DNA of 64,000 nt, from assembly GCA_004194705.1 (NCBI GenBank), contig SADC01000081.1, positions 186,001 through 250,000 on the forward strand, given 5' to 3'. This document shows positions 43,684 to 57,800 of the stretch, piece after piece. The stretch is from Ditylenchus dipsaci (lineage: Eukaryota > Nematoda > Chromadorea > Rhabditida > Anguinidae). Position 1 is the stretch's first letter, and each line of letters starts with the position of its first letter. The notes beneath the pieces are model-generated. The model saw only the letters and a list, made by a program, of their open reading frames with translations, ran no database searches and was not told where the DNA came from. Made by a program: the position numbers and the translations under genes.

Positions 43684-43867
43684 TACATTGTCCTAGTGTC
43701 CCTTTTCGTGAAAGGGGCTTTTCCAAAAAGGCCGATGTCTTAAAGTCAATTGTCCTAGGGTCTCTTGTCCAATCATGTCATTGTCCAAAAGTGAATTGTC
43801 CTAGCCTGGTTTTTTTTCTATATGCACGGTTTCCTAGAAGGGGCTTTTCCTAACATTATTACTTTCC

Positions 43868-44591
43868 TAGATTAATGTCCTCAGCTGGCCCTGCAAAATT
43901 TTGTGCCCTAAACATGCGAAATCTCCAAGTTCACTCAGGATTTTTTGTAACAGTCATGACTTATTGCTTCCTCCAGAAGGGGGAAGCATAACTTAGCCAG
44001 GAATATCCGATATTGTGTCACAATAAATAAGACAATTGTTTTCCTTACGTTATCTTAGCGTGATTGTTTTATTGTCATTCTTTTAGGTTTCAAATACGGC
44101 AGGTCAGAATTACTTTTCACTATTATTTATGGTTGATTACAGATATTTTGCAGGATGCATCACCTTCGCAGACAGCTTGAGAAACACACGCCTGGTTAAG
44201 AAGAATTCTGGCGACTCCAAGAGAACTGCATTCACGCAGAAGGAATCACTTTGAAATTTTTTTTCTTGTGTGTGATTAATTGGAAAATATTCAAATTTTT
44301 GCTAGAGTTGTAGGTTAACGTGCATAGAATCCGAGTGAATATGGGGATTTCCGAGGGTAAGGGCTCAAAATTAGGATATCGACCGGAGAAGGGGCTCACA
44401 GCCAGCTCTTTTTCGCGTTTCTGCCCCAACTCAGCTTGGAGAATACATACTCGGAATTAGGTCTTGAATTAGGTCTTTTTTCGGGTCGTCCTACACTTGC
44501 CAAAGCCTGAAAAGTCGCGAAAGCTAGTAGATTGTTTTGGTATACAATCCTGTCTGGATTTAGTGTAGCTCGCGAAGAGAATCGCACTACA
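43868..44591. other. Intergenic, no supported gene
   Basis: A short possible exon after TTTTGCAG near 44153 (HHLRRQLEKHTPG) cannot be extended. Otherwise AT-rich, without recognisable elements. Confidence 0.35.
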
Positions 44592-44865
44592 GTCAACCTC
44601 GCTATAGTGGCACCCCCAAAAGTTCGTTCCCGCCAAGGGTCCGACACTTTTTTAACCTCATTTTTTAAAGCTTTTTTTAGCCATTCTGTTCGGACAGTCT
44701 GGTCCCAAATATCGTAAGGATTCTAATTTTGGCGATCGTGAAAAGAGGATTTTTGTTTGAAAGAAAAACACAATTTGGGTCAAAAAAGTAAAACCTCGAT
44801 TTAGTGGCACTTGCTTTCAAAAAAAGGGGTGCCACTATATCAAGGTTTTACTTTTTTAACCCTAA
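44592..44865 (+). mobile_element. Pogo-like element, one clear end only
   Basis: Left CAGTCAACCTCGCTATAGTG, then CACCCCCAAAAGTTCGTTCC and GGTCCGACACTTTTTTAAC, the core shared with 60365 and 63151. A GGGGTGCCACTATATCAAGG word closes the inner hairpin. I did not find the second terminus. Confidence 0.6.
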
Positions 44866-44899
44866 ATTTTTTTGCTATTCAAAAAAAACCACCGGTAAA

Positions 44900-45050
44900 A
44901 ACGGGGGGCCTGGAGTTGAGATGCGCACACGCCACATACCTTAGACACAAAATCACTCGAAAGTGACTCTGGATGCATGAAAAAACATGCATACCAGAGT
45001 TTCTTTATGCGGTAGGCGCAGTTAACAAAACTATGTTCAAATTCCATCTT
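44900..45050 (+). repeat. Copy of the hairpin-block repeat
   Basis: GGAGTTGAGATGCGCACAC, then CACTCGAAAGTGACTCTGGA and the GGATGCATG...CATGCATACC hairpin. Other copies are near 28935, 30895, 46430, 50260-50560, 52535-52800 and 54080-54670. Confidence 0.7.
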
Positions 45051-45080
45051 TTTCAAAAAAAACTAAATCAGCAGGAGCAG

Positions 45081-45373
45081 TTTCGGTATACACCCCCCAG
45101 TCAAGTTCGGTATACACCCCACTCAAGTTCGGTATACACCCCCCAGTTTGCCTTGGTCCCCCAAGCTGATCTTTTAAAAAAAAATTCCGAATTTTTTTCA
45201 ATTTTTAACCCAATAAAAAAACAGCGTTCAAAAATATTCGAAAATTTTTAAAAAAAAATCAGCTTGGGGACCAAGGCAAACTGGGGGGTGTTATACCGAA
45301 CTTGAGGTGGGGGTGTATACCGAACTTGACTGGGGGGTGTATACGAACTTGACTGGGGGGTGTATACCGAAAA
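45081..45373. mobile_element. Phrase element (TTCGGTATACACCCCCC)
   Basis: Three copies of GTTCGGTATACACCCCCCAG at the left and four inverted at the right. The loop carries CCTTGGTCCCCCAAGCTGA and its inverse. Terminal tracts of C and G resemble the 50029 and 52095 elements. Confidence 0.8.
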
Positions 45374-45832
45374 TTAGCCAATCAGAACTAAAAAGGGGAT
45401 AGGTCCAAACACACATTTATAAGTCAAAATTTTAGTCAAAATTTTCAAAATTTTTTTCGGAAATCGTTTTTTGCCATCTAAAACATGTTTTCTGCACGTT
45501 AAAGATGCTAAAACACACGAAAAAGTGGTTAAAACCGGTTTTTGGGAGGAGTTATTATACCGTACTTAGCCTCAAAATTTACTTTAATATGCGAAAAATT
45601 GATCAGCTTGAAAAACAAAAAACAGCAAGGTTAAGCTCAAAGCAAGATTTTGTTGCGGTTTACAAAATCACCGTATAATTTGATAAAATCGCACTCTATT
45701 CTATCTTATATTTCATATCTAATATTAAATAAAGATTATCATTTAATTTTCCTAACATTACAAATTTTGATATTTAAATATGCCCATTTTTTTTGATACT
45801 TGTTAATTTTCAGTTATCTGCTTTTACATACA

Positions 45833-48800
45833 ATGGAAAAAGCAGAAAAGGTTATTTGGATACATCATCTACCTTTTGCCTTGCAGATTTACCAAACACC
45901 TTGCTGGTATATGTATTTTATTTGCTTAATTGACTATTTACTATAAATTCAGTTGCAAATATTCAAGAATGTCGTTCTGGCAGCGTGTTAGCGTTTTGGA
46001 AAGAGTCAACAGACAATGGAGTGAGCTATCTAAATTAGTTGGTCACTCGGAAGATGAATTTCGTGTCATTTCCGAAGATATCTTCTCTTCAAATCCTAAA
46101 GTAAGGCGGAAATCGTTGCTTTTTTTTTCTTGAAGGGACATGCCTGCGCGAAATAAAAAGAGTACTAGCAATTTTTTTCTGAAATTAAGGGGGGGGGGTG
46201 GAGTTATCTCCTTTCCTTACCTGGTCCCGCATGGAAAACCTTAAAATTTAAATTAAACTACATTTATAGGTTGCTAGTTCGAACCCCTCTGGTGTAAACT
46301 TTATTGTTTTCACACCTTTTTCAGTGATTTAGATGAATGCAGCCTGAACAGTATCAAGGAGTCGATTACAAATATTTCCAGAATTGATTTTTGGTCAAAA
46401 ATTAGAATAAAATTTTGACGCTACTATGCTACTATGCACACCCACATACCTTAGACACAAATCACTCGAAAGTGACTCTGGATCAGTGTTTTCAAAAGTC
46501 ATAGGCATAGTTTCAAAGTCATAGGCATAATTTGAAAGTCATAGGCATAGTTACAGTCAAAATTCTAGTCAAACTATGCCTATGACTTTGAAATTATGCC
46601 TATGACTATGACTTTGAAACTATGCCTGTGACTTTTGAAAACACTGCTCTGGATGCATGAAAAAACATGCATACCAGAGTTATTTAATCGGTAGGTCCGG
46701 TATTCAAAACTATGTTCAACATCTTTGATTATTCGGCCGAAAAGGGTCTACCTCTTTTCCGGCCTGAGGCTACGAGCCAGAGGCTCAGCCATCCATAAAT
46801 TACACGACAACCCTCGGAACCAAACCGGCTGATCGGTCTATACAAGTCGAGTACTTATACTTTTACGTGCACCACAATTGGCTGGGTGAAAGTGACTTCA
46901 ACGCTCAGAGAATTAATACTCTTTGTACTTACAGGCACTATAGAAGTGGCCCCTGTTTTGTCCCTTGAACCCTATTTAAATTGCTTTTCTGGTCCTGTCA
47001 TGGCAAAATATTACTTAAAAATGAGTTTTGACTAGGGTTGGGTAATTAGCCGGGTAAAATCTCGGGTATTTACCCGGTATTTACCCGAAAGGCGGGTAAA
47101 ATCTTTTTATTTCCATAACCAACTTTTATTCGATAAATCATAACAAATCAATCGAATTCATGGGTTGTTTATAACCGAGTAGCGCCAGAACTTCAGCCAG
47201 AGCCATATAATTGAGTTTATATTGCCTCTTGCTATTTTATCACCTTTGAAAGAGTGATAGCAATTTTCTAGACTCAAAAGTGCACGAGGTGCCTCATAGA
47301 AAATTTTCGAGATCAAAGATTACTTCAAAATCGAGTAGCTGGCGGGGGGTTTATTCAACAGACGGAAAATTCAAAAAGCGGATAATTCAACAGAGTAATT
47401 CCACAGTCGGATTATTCAAAAACCGGATAATTCAACAGTGGATTATTCAACAGTCGGAGTTTTCGTCAATAATTGTTTTAACCCACTTTTTGACAACGTA
47501 TCGAGCTGATTTTTTTCAGGATCAATAGAAATAGCGTAGAGGAACTGATCCTGACAAAAATCAGCTCGATACCTTGTCAAAAAGTGGTTTAAACCATTAT
47601 TGACGAAAACTCCGACTGTTGAATAATCCACTGTTGAGTTATCCGGTTTTCGAATAATCCGACTGTGGAAATTTACTCTGTTGAATTATCCGCCTTTTTG
47701 AATTTTCCGTCTGTTGTATAAACCCCCGCCGAGTAGCTTAGATAGCTTGATTTACAAAAATGACCGATTTTCGGACGAAATTTGCTTTAAATTTCTCTCC
47801 TAAGTTTTGGCTGTAACTTAGCTATGGGTACCCAAGACTCTGACAATTTTTTGATATCAAACTAAGTAATAAAATGTGAAACCAATGAAGTTAACACCCA
47901 CAGCGTTCGAATCAGCAACCTATAAATGTTTCTTAATCGTCCCTAACGATGAATTGTCACTTACCGTCTGCGTATGGGCGGATCCTATCTTCAAGCCGTA
48001 ATTAGTGCGGCCTTTGAGAAAAATGAACGCAAAAAAAGTTTGCAGATCAACTTGTACAAAAAAATTTGATTCTGGAAATTATTCAGCATTTAGAACGCTT
48101 TTTCTGTGCGCATGCGGAAGCGTTGTAGATGTGGAATAATTTTGGAAGAAGTGACGCAGTATAAATTTTCTTTATTTAATTTCAGTGGAAAGCAATTGGA
48201 CAAAAATTTTTTGTACTACCAGATGAATATTTTCCATACTATAAAGTTCCTCTTCAAGTAGTAAGTCTTTTATATTATTAAAAAATATACTTTGGAATTT
48301 ATTCTAAATTTATTCCGGAAATCTGACACGAGATTCGTGACGATCGTACCTGATTTTTTTACAAAACTAATCTTGAACGCTAAAATTTACTGTCATATGT
48401 TATGTTTTTTTGTCCGAGACAAAAAAACATTCGCAAAAGCAATACGGGGTAATTTAGATGTTTACACGGCCATTCCTGAATGGAATAGCTGTTCTTATAA
48501 GGGTTATAGGACCTGCTGAGCACGATGATCGCAAAATCAAACCTCTAAACATGAGTGCATTGGCCTCAAATAAGTCAATATTCACGGGGACTCACTGAAA
48601 AGTGGACAGTTGTTTCAGGCTACTGAAGTGAATTAATTTAGCTCAGCATTTCTTTTATGCTCATAAGAAAGCCCTTTGTATATGCTTTCTAATGGTATGT
48701 CGCTTGCACCCATGAAAAAGTCTCCAGATTCAGAATCAGCATCAAAATGGCACCTGATTGGGCGTTGAAGTCTAATAAAAAAGGCTTCTGGACTGTGAAG

Positions 48801-51800
48801 CACAAGTAGAAAAGAACCAAAAAAGTGTCTTCAAAAACAGTTTCACGTGAAAAACCTAACAAACTTGGAGTTCTAACACTGGATTCATGTTCAGCAAGGC
48901 AAATTTACTTGAGAAACTGCTTTTTGAAAAAGAAAGTCACTTACACGTGAAACTGTTTTTGAAGACACCTTTTGGTTCTTTTCTACTTGTGCTTCACAGT
49001 CCAGAAGCCTTTTTATTAGACTTCAACGCCCAATCAGGTGCCGTTTTTGATGCTGATTCTGAATCTGAAGACTTTTTCATGGGTGCAAGCCTCTGTACGA
49101 ATTTTTTTATACTTTTCGTAATATACTAAATTAAAAAAGGCCTAATTTGATTCTTTTAAATTTTTACCGTTGACAACATTTTTGAATATGGGCAAGCGAC
49201 ATGCCATTAGAAAGCATAGACAAAGGGCTTTCTATGAGCATAAAAGAAATGCTGAGCTAAATTAATTCACTTCAGTAGCCTGAAAAAACTGTCCACTTTC
49301 AGTGAGTCCCCGTGAATATTGACTTATTTGAGGCCAATGCACTCATGTTTAGAGGTTTGATTTTGCAATCATCGTGCTCAGCAGGTCCTAAACCCTTATA
49401 AGAACAGCTATTCCATTCAGGAATGGCCGTGTTAATATCTCAACCAAAATTCGAAATATGACAGTGAGCGTTTAAGATTAATTTCGTACGACAAATCTGG
49501 TGTAAGAGTTTCGGACTTAATAACTACAGGGAAAACAAGGCAAAAAATGATTTTTTTTAAAATTTTTTCATTGTGATTGTGAAAAAACACAATTTATGAA
49601 TAAAATAATATGAGTATTGGAGATCAGATTTTCTGAAACTGAAACATTACTGAAACTTATGCTAATACTTAACAGTTTTTTAAATTGATTTTTGACCGAT
49701 TTTAAAGTCATTTACTGTAATTTTTGCAGATGACCTAGACTGGCGAATCGCATATAAAATTTTTTCGAAAAATCGATTGAGTGGATCAGATTTCCAGTCA
49801 GATACGCTTAATCGCTCAGAAATCCACCCTGAACCACTCAACCCCATTAAAAACATGGATTTCTGAGCGATTAAGCGTATCTGACTGGAAATCTGATCCG
49901 CTCAATCGATTTTTCGTAAAAAGTTCACCCCCTTTAGTAAACCCCCGAAAAACCAACTTTCAGGGGCTTCTTCCCATCCCGGGGTAGGATTCTGACCAAT
50001 CAAAGTCATTTCCAGGCTGAAAATTTTGGCCGCTATTCCATTGTATCAACCAGCCCACCCGCCCCCCCCCCCCGAAAAAAAGCTATTCCATTGTACCAAC
50101 CAATCCACCCCCCCCCCCCCAAAAACCAACTTTTTATATGCACTCAAAAACCATTTTATGTAATAATTTCTCCAAAAAAGACCAGAAAAGCCATTTAAAT
50201 AGGGTTCGAGGGCTGTATTGGGAGGGCAAGGGAATAACACAGGGCACTTTTTTTGGCTGCTTTACCATGTTTTTCAACTCGGGCCGTGGCAAAAATAGAC
50301 TCTATATGCATTTTATGATCAAGTGTACTTCTCGGAATTATGTCTGAGGTAAGTTCGTGCGCGCATCTCTAACTCTCAAGCCCCCTGCGCCCCCGAAGGG
50401 GGCGCAGGGGGGCTTGGGGCTTGGAGTTGAGATGCGCACACCCACATACCTTAGACACAAATCACTCGAAAGTGACTCTGGATGCATGAAAAAACACGCA
50501 TACCAGAGTTATTTATGCGGTAGGCCCAGTATTCAAAACTATGTTCAACATCTTCAATCTTTCGGCCGGAAAGCGTCTACCCCCTTCTCCTGCTTTTGGC
50601 TTCGAGCCAGAGGCTCAGCCATCCAAAAATTCTGCTTCACCTCCACAGAGTCCTTATGTATTTTGGTCCTCCACAAGTTGCTGGGTTTGACGTGCCTTCA
50701 AACGTATATATCAAGTGGTGGACCCCAAGTTGCTGGTTTGAGGTGCCTTAAACCTTATTTATTAGTGGCCCCTGTTTTGTCCCTTCCCCTCCCAATACAG
50801 CCCTTGAACCCTATTTAAATGGCTTTTCTGACCTTTTTATGGCAAAATTATTACATAAAATGGTTTTGAGTGCATATAAAGAAGTTGGTTTTTTTGGGGG
50901 GGGGGGGGTTGTACAATGGAATAGGTCGTTATTTTTGGGGGGGGGGGGTACCCCAATGGAATAGTGCCAAATTTTGAATTCTTGCAGAATTATGCAAAAT
51001 TTGGTTGGTCTTGGACAAAAAAGGCATAAATAATTTTTAGCGTGGCACATTTCAGCTTTTTCGTGGCACATTTTTGCTTTTTCGTGTATGTCGTTTTTCG
51101 TGGCAGAAATAATCTTTTTCGTGGCATATTTCAGCCTTTCGCAAACCAAATCATTTTATGCCAAAAAATATTCCGATAACATTTGGCTTCATTTTTTATT
51201 CTTCTGTAGATTAATTTGATATTTTTTAAAAGCCCTCAATTTTAGCTACTATTTAGTAGGTCAAACTTTTATTTTCGATTATTCTGGAAAAAGTTATGAC
51301 CATAAACAAAAAAGTGTCGATTTTTAGTCAAAATCAAAGTAAATGTAAGGAAAATATAAAAAATGGCTTAAAATATGGTAAAAAGGGTTTTTTACTTCTT
51401 TCAATTTTAACTTATCCATATATCAGTGCTGGGTCATTCTGAAACCGCGATGAACATGTCATTTTGTAAACCAATTGAAGAGCTATTAAAAAATGCATTA
51501 GTTAGTCAATGTATTTTTTTCGAATATTTCTAAATTTGAATATTTATTGTCTAAAAATAAATTATTGAAATTTATTTATTTTTAAAAGCCACTTTATGAG
51601 CAAATTTTGTTTCTTTCAATGTATGTATGATACCGTTTTTGTAATTTTTCCGCTCTTGAAAAATACTTTTTAATGTAATTCGGCGCTACCGGAGTACAGG
51701 GTGACACAGAAAAACAGTCACATTTTTGAAAAATTTTATTTTCATTTTTTTAATTGAAATTTTTGAAGGTAACTGTGATTTTGTCCACTCCTGTGCAACT

Positions 51801-54800
51801 TTTCTTTAAAAAATGATATTTGCGGTGTGCTTGGTACCTAACATGACTTGGGGTATAGCAAAGAGTGTCAATTCTCTGAGCATAGAATCTCTTCTCAAAC
51901 CCAGCAACTAGCAAAACACAAAAAGTATATAGCGAAAGTTGGATAAGTTATGGTTAGAATCAACAAATCGTACACTGCGGAGATTTCTGAAAATATTGGA
52001 AGTCGGCCAGGCAAGGACTTACGTACATCGATTTTTCAAAAATGTGACTGTGTTTTTGTGTCGCCGTGTATACTCTCCTCCCAAATGAAATTTTGGCGCT
52101 ACTATGATATACCCCCCAAAAACAGCTACTATGATATACCCCCCAATCCATGGACCTACTATGATATACCCCCCCAAAAATCAAGATTTTAGGAGTGGTC
52201 AAAACATATTTTTAAGCAATAATTTCGCCATAAAAGCTCCAGAAAAGCAATTAAAATAGGGTTCAAGGGCTGTATTGGGAGGGGAAGGGACAAAACAGGG
52301 GCCACTTCTATAGTGCCTATAAGTACCAAAGAGTATTAATCTCTTAGCATTGAAGTCACTTTCAAACCCAGCCACTTGTGGTGCACGTAAAAGTATAAGC
52401 ACTCGAAATGATCGGACCGATCAGCCGGGTGGATCTCGATGGTTGTCGTGTAAATTTTGGACGGCTGAGCCTCTGGCTCGTAGCCCAGGCCTGAAGAGGG
52501 GTAAACCCTTTTCGGCCGCAAAATCAAAGATGTTGAACATAGTTTTGAATACTGGGGCCTACCGCATGAATAACTCTGGTATGCATGTTTTTTCATGCAT
52601 CCAGAGTCACTTTCGAGTGATTTGTGTCTAAGGTATGTGGGTGTGCGCATCTCAACTCCAAGCCCCCAAGCCCCCTGCGCCCCGAAGGGGGCGCAGGGGG
52701 CTTGAGAGTTAGAGATGCGCGCACTCACTTACCTTAGACATGATTCCGAGAAGTACTCTTGATCTAAAATGCATATAAAGTCTATTTTTGCCACGGCCCG
52801 AGTTGAAAAACATGGTAAAGCAGCTAAAAAAGTGGCCCCTGTATTATTCCCTTCCCTCCCAATACAGCCCCTTAACCCTTTAAAAATTGTATTTCTAGTC
52901 TTTTCATAGCAATATTACTGCATAAAAATGGGTTTCAGACCCTTCAAAAAAACCGAGTTTTTGGGGGGGGGGGTATATCATAGTAGGTCCGATTTTGGGG
53001 GGGGTATATCAAAGTAGCTTTTTTGGGGGGGTATATCATAGTAGCGTCGAAATTTTTTTAAAGTGTTTCCAAACACCCTATATCAACCTAAAATCACCTC
53101 AGGGGCCGTAGTAACAATCGTAGTAACAACTTCCGTGGCTAAAGTGGAATATCTCGAAGTTCAGTCCACTTTTTGAATAGTAGTTTTTTGCAAACAAAAA
53201 TAGACAAGTTTTATCTTCAGATTTTTTACACTCATCTGAATCGCTCATCGGTAACCAGAGCTAGCACTAAATGCAAAAAAATATCCGCAGCTGCGGATAT
53301 TTTTTGGACCTGTGAGGCTAAAAATCAAATTTATCGTACAGGTTGAGCTGATTGTGATGATGTTTCACTTGGTTTGTAGCCTAGATTATAAGGAACATTT
53401 TGGTATTTTCAAAAGTATTTTCGGCTTTACCAAACTTAAAATATTACTAAAAGTGCCTCTAAATATAGAGTTCGGAAAATTATCCGTGGATAGACTAAGC
53501 TAACTTTTCAAATTCAATATTTAGAGGCACTTTAGTAATATTTTAAGTTTGGTAAAGCCGAAAATACTTTTGAAAATACCAAAATGTTCCTTATAATCTA
53601 GGCTACAAACCAAGTGAAACATCATCACAATCAGCTCAAACCTGTACGATAAATTTGATTTTTAGCCTCACAGGTCCAAAAAATATCCGCAGCTGCGGAT
53701 ATTTTTTGCATTTAGTGCTAGCTCTGGTTACCGATGAGCGATTCAGATGAGTGTAATAAAATCTGAAGATAAAACTTGTCTATTTTTGTTTGCAAAAAAC
53801 TACTATTCAAAAAGTGGACTGAACTCCGAGATATTCCACTTTTAGCCACGGAAGTTGTTACTACGATTGTTACTACGGCCCCAGGAGTTAAAAAAAGCAT
53901 TTTTTGAGTTCTGGTCAATAAAACATTAAGTTTTTGAGCCACCTAAAAGTGCCCTTTTTGGCCATTTTTAAATGGATTTAGGACTGTATTTGGGTGGGAA
54001 GAGACCAAAAATGGGCCAATTTAATGTAAATTTAGTGCTAGCTCTGGTTACCGATTTTTTTTTTTGTTCTTTTTCGTAGGAAGATGTTGAACATAGTTTT
54101 GTTGACTGGGGCCTACCGCATTAAGAAACTCTGGTATGCATGCTTTTTCATGCATCCAGAGTAGGGTTGGCACACAGTTAACTCGACTTTTCAAATTTTT
54201 TGACTTTATTTCTTGTTTTTATGCGTGTTTTTCCCAAAATTCTGAACTTGTGAAAAATTTTCAGTTCCGTCTACGAAAAGAGGTCTATTTTAATAAAACG
54301 AAGACTCTTCGAAAACGAAGCGAGTCTTCGCGATTATTCGTTTTCGAAGAGTGTACGTTTCATTAAAATAGACCTCTTTTTGTGGACGGAACTCAGAAAT
54401 TTTTATACCATTGTGTAACCAGTGAAATAGCCTTTCATTTGCGTGGTTACAAGTTCAGAATTTTCGGGAAAAACACACATGAAAAGAAGAAATAAAGTCA
54501 AATTTTTGAAAGGTCGAGTTAACTGTGTGTCAACCCTAATCCAGAGTCACTTTCGAGTGATTTGTGTTCAAGGCATGTGGGTGCGCGCATCTCTAACTCT
54601 CAAGCCCCCTGGGCCCCAAAGGGGCGCAGGGGGCTTGAGAGTTAGAGATGCGCGCACTCACTTACCTCAGACCTAATACTCCGGTAGGGTCAGTAATCCA
54701 TATAATTTTTTATTCATTTTATAGTTTGAATGGTTGTTTGCCCGATGTGGAGGAGCAGTGCAAGAACTAAAGCCTCAGCTGCTTGTAGTATCTGGTGGAG

Positions 54801-57800
54801 AAACTTTATTCGCAGACCATATTTTGGACATGTTACCTAATTTACGTCATATAATGTTGCCCAAACACATGCAAACGGATAGTGCGTGGACAGCAATTGT
54901 CAGACATGTGCCTAAACTTAGATCATTTGCCATTCCCTCTTTGGTAAGTCCAAATTAATAGCTGAAACTACCAGCCTAGTTCTGTTATTCTGTTATCCCC
55001 AAGCTGATTTTCTGGGGATGGAGGGAGGGGGTACTCAGGTCCAATTTAGCCGAGGCGAGCTTCAACAATCAAATCCACAATTTAGAATGATGCGTTTGAA
55101 GCTAGACTCGCTCTATCAATATAATCTGGACGAGGCCAATCGTTATTTGAATTTTCCTTTCAGAAACTAGACATATTTTGAGTTTGTCATATTACACGCC
55201 TCAAAACAAAAATTTTACCATCGTGGTCAATTTAGGGGTAAATGGCATATTTTGCCCAGGGCATTTTAGCTGTGACACTTTGCCCAGGGCACTTTTGCTG
55301 TGGGATTTTGCCCTAAAAAGCTTAAAAAGTGCCTTAAAATCCCAACTGAGGGGTAAATGGCATGTTTTGCCCGGTTTCGGGGCTACCCCCCCCCCTCCTC
55401 GAAAAATTTCTTGTACTTTTAAAGAAAAAATACTTTCTTTGCTGAGATATGATCTTAAGCTGGAGTAAATTAAGTGGCCATTTTTAAAATATTGACACTT
55501 CAACTTTAGGTCATATCTCAGCACGTAATTTTTTTTTCAAATTCTGCTTTGTCATTCGGATTGCTGAAGAATTTTTGCATACTAGGGTGCCTCAGAATAA
55601 AAATTTTCAGCTAAAATGGGTACTTTTCTTTAAAAGTACAAGAATTTTTTCGAGGGGGGGGGTGCACTTGGGCTTTTACGAAATTCCACAGCCAAAGTGC
55701 CCGGGACAAAATGGCGCAGCCAAAATGCCCGATGCAAAAAGCTCAGCCTCGATGTTCAAATTTTTTTTCGGGGCATGTTATATGTTTCTAATTGAAACTT
55801 ATCGTCTCCACTGGAAATGTGGTTTACAGACGCAACAATCCTCACGACAGTCACTATATATAAATATAATAGATATAAAAAAATTGATTAATAAAAGCGA
55901 TAAGAATAAAAAAATAAAAAATACAGGGTGTCCCGTATTCTAAAAATTTCTTTTACAACTAAAAATTTGTTTAGAATGATAATCAGCAAAGGCATCGCAT
56001 TGAGATTGGCTTAAATATGGTTTTGAATGAGTGTCATCAGCTAGAATACCTGTACGTTAAATGTAAGCACGAGCTGAATTTTGTAAACAAGGATCTAAAT
56101 GTGCGCCTTTGAAATTGCTGGAATTGCCAGGAGCGGCTCAAGGCAAAATATTGGCTCATTTTGCTGAGGACGCACGATTGTCTTCTCTAGCCCATAACTT
56201 TTACTCTAGTGTTTTTGAAAATAAATCTATCTTACAAACATATTAAAACTCTACTCCAGGTATATTTCACACTTTAAAGGGGCATTCTCGCCGCCGATGG
56301 GGATATTTTGAAAAGCGGTCACCAGGTCAATTCCAAAAAGAATTATTCTAAATAAAAATTTGTTGAGTACTCTTCTGCCGATATATAATGAAAGTGATTC
56401 GACCACCTTTCAGTATATGTGGCTCAGTGGTCAAGCGTTGGCGTACTGTGCGAGTCGGTCGTCGGTTCGAATCCTGTTGGGAGCAATATTTTTTCCTCAA
56501 CTTTTCCAAAATTGCGTCAAATTAATTCCCGTTTGAATTTCGCTTCTCCCCTTTCAAAACCCCGCCTTTCAAAATTACCCACGGTGACGAGTATGCCCCT
56601 TTAACAAATTATTTTAAAACTTTTTAAATTTTCAGACTGCGATGTCTAAGCCTTGAAATTGACACGAACTGTGACCAACACTTGGTAGAGGCTGCAAAGA
56701 GATGGCACAATTTGAAGGCGCTATCGTTGTTTGGAACAATGAAAAATGAAAAATTGCCTGAGATAAGCAAAGTAATTTATTTTCACTAACAACAAAAAAG
56801 CGATACCTTATTTCACCCAACAAACCCACTGATGGGTTTTCCAACACTTGAACGGCCTCTTTGGTGAGATGGACTTCGAATTTCGCGCTGAACACAATGG
56901 TGTTTTCGGCTTTAAAATTTTTCGTCAAAAAAGTTTTTTCAGAGCCTTATGAAATATGAAGTTTTTTAGTACGAAAAATAGTTATACAGTCGAACCTCGA
57001 TAAGCCGACACCCCAAGGGACCGAACTCAGGGTGTCGGCTTATCGAGGTGTCGCTTTCCTTAAAGTGTCAACTACCTGGCCAAACCAAGTGTCGACAGGG
57101 TGTCGGCTTATCGAAGTTCGACTGTACCGTATATTCTCTATTAAAAAAGCATGGCGGTGCGTTTCAAAAAATTAAGGCGGGTACCAGCAATTTTTTAAAA
57201 ATCCTCCTTGTTTTCACTCATTTTATCTCAAATCTGATATTTATGACCTTATCCTACTTATAAAAAATAGGCAGAAAAGTTTTGTGGGGTCAGGTAGAAC
57301 GCTTATAAAAAACAGTTATGAGAGAAAGGAATTGCTGGTCCCGCCTTAATTTCAGTGTTCCCCTTTAAAGGGGTAATACTTAAATCTAGTACCAAAATAC
57401 TTATTTCTAGTACCAAAATACTTTTTTCTAGTACAGTCAACTCCCTCCATAGTGCACACCCAAGGGACCTGCGCCAGGTGTGCACTATGGCGAGGGGTGC
57501 ACTATGGCGGGGGGGGGGGGGGGGTCACTATTGAGGAAATTGACTGTATGGTGGCCAAACACATCGGTACCGGGTGTGCACTATGGCGGGGGTGTGCACT
57601 ATGGCGGGTGTACACTATGGAGGGAGTTGACTGTACCGAAATTCATCATGCATAGAAAACTCTTTGTAAAGTTAGAGATTTTTCCTTGACACATGAACGT
57701 GTAGCACTGAATCTCAGCTTTCTAACTAGACTTCAATTTCCTGTAAAAAATTTCGAAGATATGAAGATTTTGAGCTTTGTATGAAGTAACTTTTTTGACC

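Larger units (their letters stand above)
42196..43867. mobile_element. Phrase element (TGTCCTA repeats) split by a mariner-type element
   Basis: The outer ends GGAAAGTAATAATGCCAGG and the inverse TAACATTATTACTTTCC match. Both arms are loose repeats of CAATTGTCCTAGAGT. A mariner-type insertion at 42504-43683 divides it. Confidence 0.75.

Noticed and set aside
50357..50818. 153-codon open frame
   Set aside because: It lies wholly in the repeated core of the poly-C element, and the other copies do not keep it open.
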